From positions 1-14,068 of the forward strand of contig JABHDX010000087.1 of the NCBI GenBank assembly GCA_018672815.1: a stretch of DNA of 14,068 bases, written 5' to 3'. This document shows positions 12,727 to 14,068 of the stretch, one piece after another. Numbering within the stretch: the first letter of the stretch is position 1; each line of letters opens with the position of its first letter. The DNA comes from Gammaproteobacteria bacterium (lineage in GTDB: Bacteria; Pseudomonadota; Gammaproteobacteria; UBA11654). Below the pieces are notes generated by a model that had not been told where the DNA came from, did no database searches, and was given only the letters and a program-made list of their open reading frames with translations. Position numbers and translations under genes: made by a program.

Positions 12727-14068
12727 ATTTTAAAAAATTGACCGTTATCCTCACACTTATTCTATCTTTGGAAGTATTCGCTAACAGTCTTTTAATTGAA
12801 AATATCACTGTTATCGATGCAGAAAATCCTGTTCGACTAAACCAATCGGTATTCATCAAAAATGGGCGAATAAAAGCTGTTGTAGATCCTTCTGAACAAA
12901 TGCCAGCCTTTGGTCATAAAGATAGAGTCATTGATGGAAAAGGTAAATTTCTCATACCTGGATTATGGGATGCTCATGTGCATCTAACGTTCATTTCAGA
13001 AATTGATCATGAAACCTATTTTGAGTTATTTTTGAAAAATGGCATCACCAGTATTCGTGATACAGGAGCAATCATTGAAAAACTTCAACCATCACTCAAT
13101 TATTTGAAAAAAAACCCTAGTAAAGCACCTAGATTATTTTATGCAGGTCCTCTGATTGATGGAAAAGATCGTGTCTACAAGGGAGAAGAGCCCGGCTTCC
13201 CTGAACTATCAATCGGCATCGATAAAAATACAAATATTGAAAAAGTTGTGAATGATCTGCTGGAACAAGGCGTCACTTTTTTGAAGTCCTATGAAATGCT
13301 CTCAAAAGAAACCTATCTAGAACTATTACAAATCGCAAAGAAAAATAATCTCAGAGTCACAGGTCATATTCCTCTGAGTATAGACCTCGAGGAAGCAATT
13401 GATGCTGGGCTAGGTGGCATGCAACACGTCAGAAATATGGACCTTGCGTGCTCACAGGATGCTCCTGAATTACTGGCTCAAAGAAGAGCCATGTTAGATA
13501 ATCAAGATAGTATTGCTGGCTCAGCTTTGAGAACTGAAATCCATTCATCCCAAAGATATTATGCAATTGATAATTATGATGCAAAGAGATGCTTAAGAAT
13601 TATAAAAAAATTGGCCGCATCTGGAGTCTTTCAAACACCAACTCTGACTATTAATACCTTTGGTTCTAGAAGATTCTATGCTGATCCAGAGTGGAGAAAA
13701 ACTTATCAGTTCTTACCAGAAGAAATAAAATTGAACTGGCAAAAAGGTTCATTAAATTTATCTACAAAAAATATTACACAAAATGATATGACATTTGATA
13801 AATGGAGCTTGAATCTTGTAAATATCATGAATCTAGAAGGAGTCAAAATTATTGCAGGCACTGATACGCCAATAGGCTACCTGACTCCAGGCTTTAGTTT
13901 GCATAAAGAACTCGAATTACTTTCTGAAGCAGGCATGACTAATAAAGAGGTGCTTCACTCTGCCACGATAGCACCTGCTGAATTTCTTAATATTCAAAAT
14001 GAAATTGGCACTATTGAGGAAGGTAAACTTGCTGATTTAGTCATTCTCAATCAAAACCCTTTAGAATC
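12723..14068 (+). CDS. Exported amidohydrolase-superfamily metallohydrolase (3' end outside window)
   Basis: The open frame from ATG 12723 runs without a stop to the window edge (448 residues visible, probably nearly complete). A signal peptide (1-20, ending VFA/N) predicts export. Metal-site residues are His85 and His87 (GLWDAHVHL), Lys188 (TFLKSYEML), His215 (VTGHIP), His235 (MQHV) and Asp381 (AGTDTP). The C-terminal block with SATIAPAEFL and GTIEEGKLADLVIL is typical of COG1228-like imidazolonepropionase/prolidase relatives. Its start overlaps the DUF1330 stop as ATGA, preceded by AGGTGG only 3 bases away. It belongs to the same superfamily as the minus-strand hydrolase but is clearly diverged from it, for example around the Lys and at the HxH motif, so the two are not a recent duplication. 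Substrate unknown; a peptide or lactam/amide is likely. Confidence 0.87.
   Translation, partial: MNFKKLTVILTLILSLEVFANSLLIENITVIDAENPVRLNQSVFIKNGRIKAVVDPSEQMPAFGHKDRVIDGKGKFLIPGLWDAHVHLTFISEIDHETYFELFLKNGITSIRDTGAIIEKLQPSLNYLKKNPSKAPRLFYAGPLIDGKDRVYKGEEPGFPELSIGIDKNTNIEKVVNDLLEQGVTFLKSYEMLSKETYLELLQIAKKNNLRVTGHIPLSIDLEEAIDAGLGGMQHVRNMDLACSQDAPELLAQRRAMLDNQDSIAGSALRTEIHSSQRYYAIDNYDAKRCLRIIKKLAASGVFQTPTLTINTFGSRRFYADPEWRKTYQFLPEEIKLNWQKGSLNLSTKNITQNDMTFDKWSLNLVNIMNLEGVKIIAGTDTPIGYLTPGFSLHKELELLSEAGMTNKEVLHSATIAPAEFLNIQNEIGTIEEGKLADLVILNQNPLE

Noticed and set aside
10154..14068. The two exported amidohydrolases as a recent duplication flanking the divergent region.
   Set aside because: Apart from superfamily metal-site motifs they differ strongly in sequence, in spacing between motifs and in neighbours, so a recent duplication is not supported.

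Overview
The window is AT-rich (roughly one third G+C by eye) and densely coded, with short gaps, overlapping genes and several GTG or TTG starts. This fits a streamlined aerobic marine proteobacterium. The left-hand methionine genes resemble families I know mainly from alphaproteobacteria such as the roseobacters, but the lineage cannot be fixed from the sequence alone. No tRNA, rRNA, CRISPR array, insertion sequence, prophage gene or other mobile element is visible. The longest gap between genes is 92 bases.

Left third (1-6147, all +): a tightly packed cluster that appears to encode the route from methylene-tetrahydrofolate to methionine, with methionine synthase split into separate proteins. 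In order it holds the C-terminal part of MetF; a zinc homocysteine S-methyltransferase (MetH domain 1); a corrinoid-binding protein (MetH domain 3); a DUF1638 protein; a small PF13769 ('virulence factor') protein; a methyl-tetrahydrofolate:corrinoid methyltransferase (MetH domain 2); and a RamA-like [2Fe-2S]/ASKHA protein that probably reactivates the cobalamin, replacing the missing SAM-dependent activation domain of MetH. The homocysteine methyltransferase, the pterin methyltransferase and the reactivase each end in a run of Arg/Lys, whereas the corrinoid protein begins with a very acidic segment. A charge-based docking system that holds the split enzyme together is my main hypothesis from this window.

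Middle (6240-8280): a Rieske oxygenase alpha subunit of the glycine betaine/carnitine type (+) faces an S-formylglutathione hydrolase (-), with only 4 bases between the two stop codons. Oxidative demethylation of a quaternary amine releases formaldehyde, and the hydrolase belongs to the glutathione-dependent formaldehyde pathway, so these genes and the methionine cluster may share one-carbon chemistry.

Right (8277-14068): a minus-strand operon (exported amidohydrolase, NhaC-family antiporter, S-formylglutathione hydrolase) joined by 4-base stop/start overlaps, and a divergent plus-strand operon (beta-propeller-like protein, DUF1330 protein, second exported amidohydrolase running off the window). 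The 73-base divergent region carries a perfect 8-base inverted repeat that overlaps a probable -10 element. The propeller gene contains a perfect 12-base-pair intragenic hairpin.
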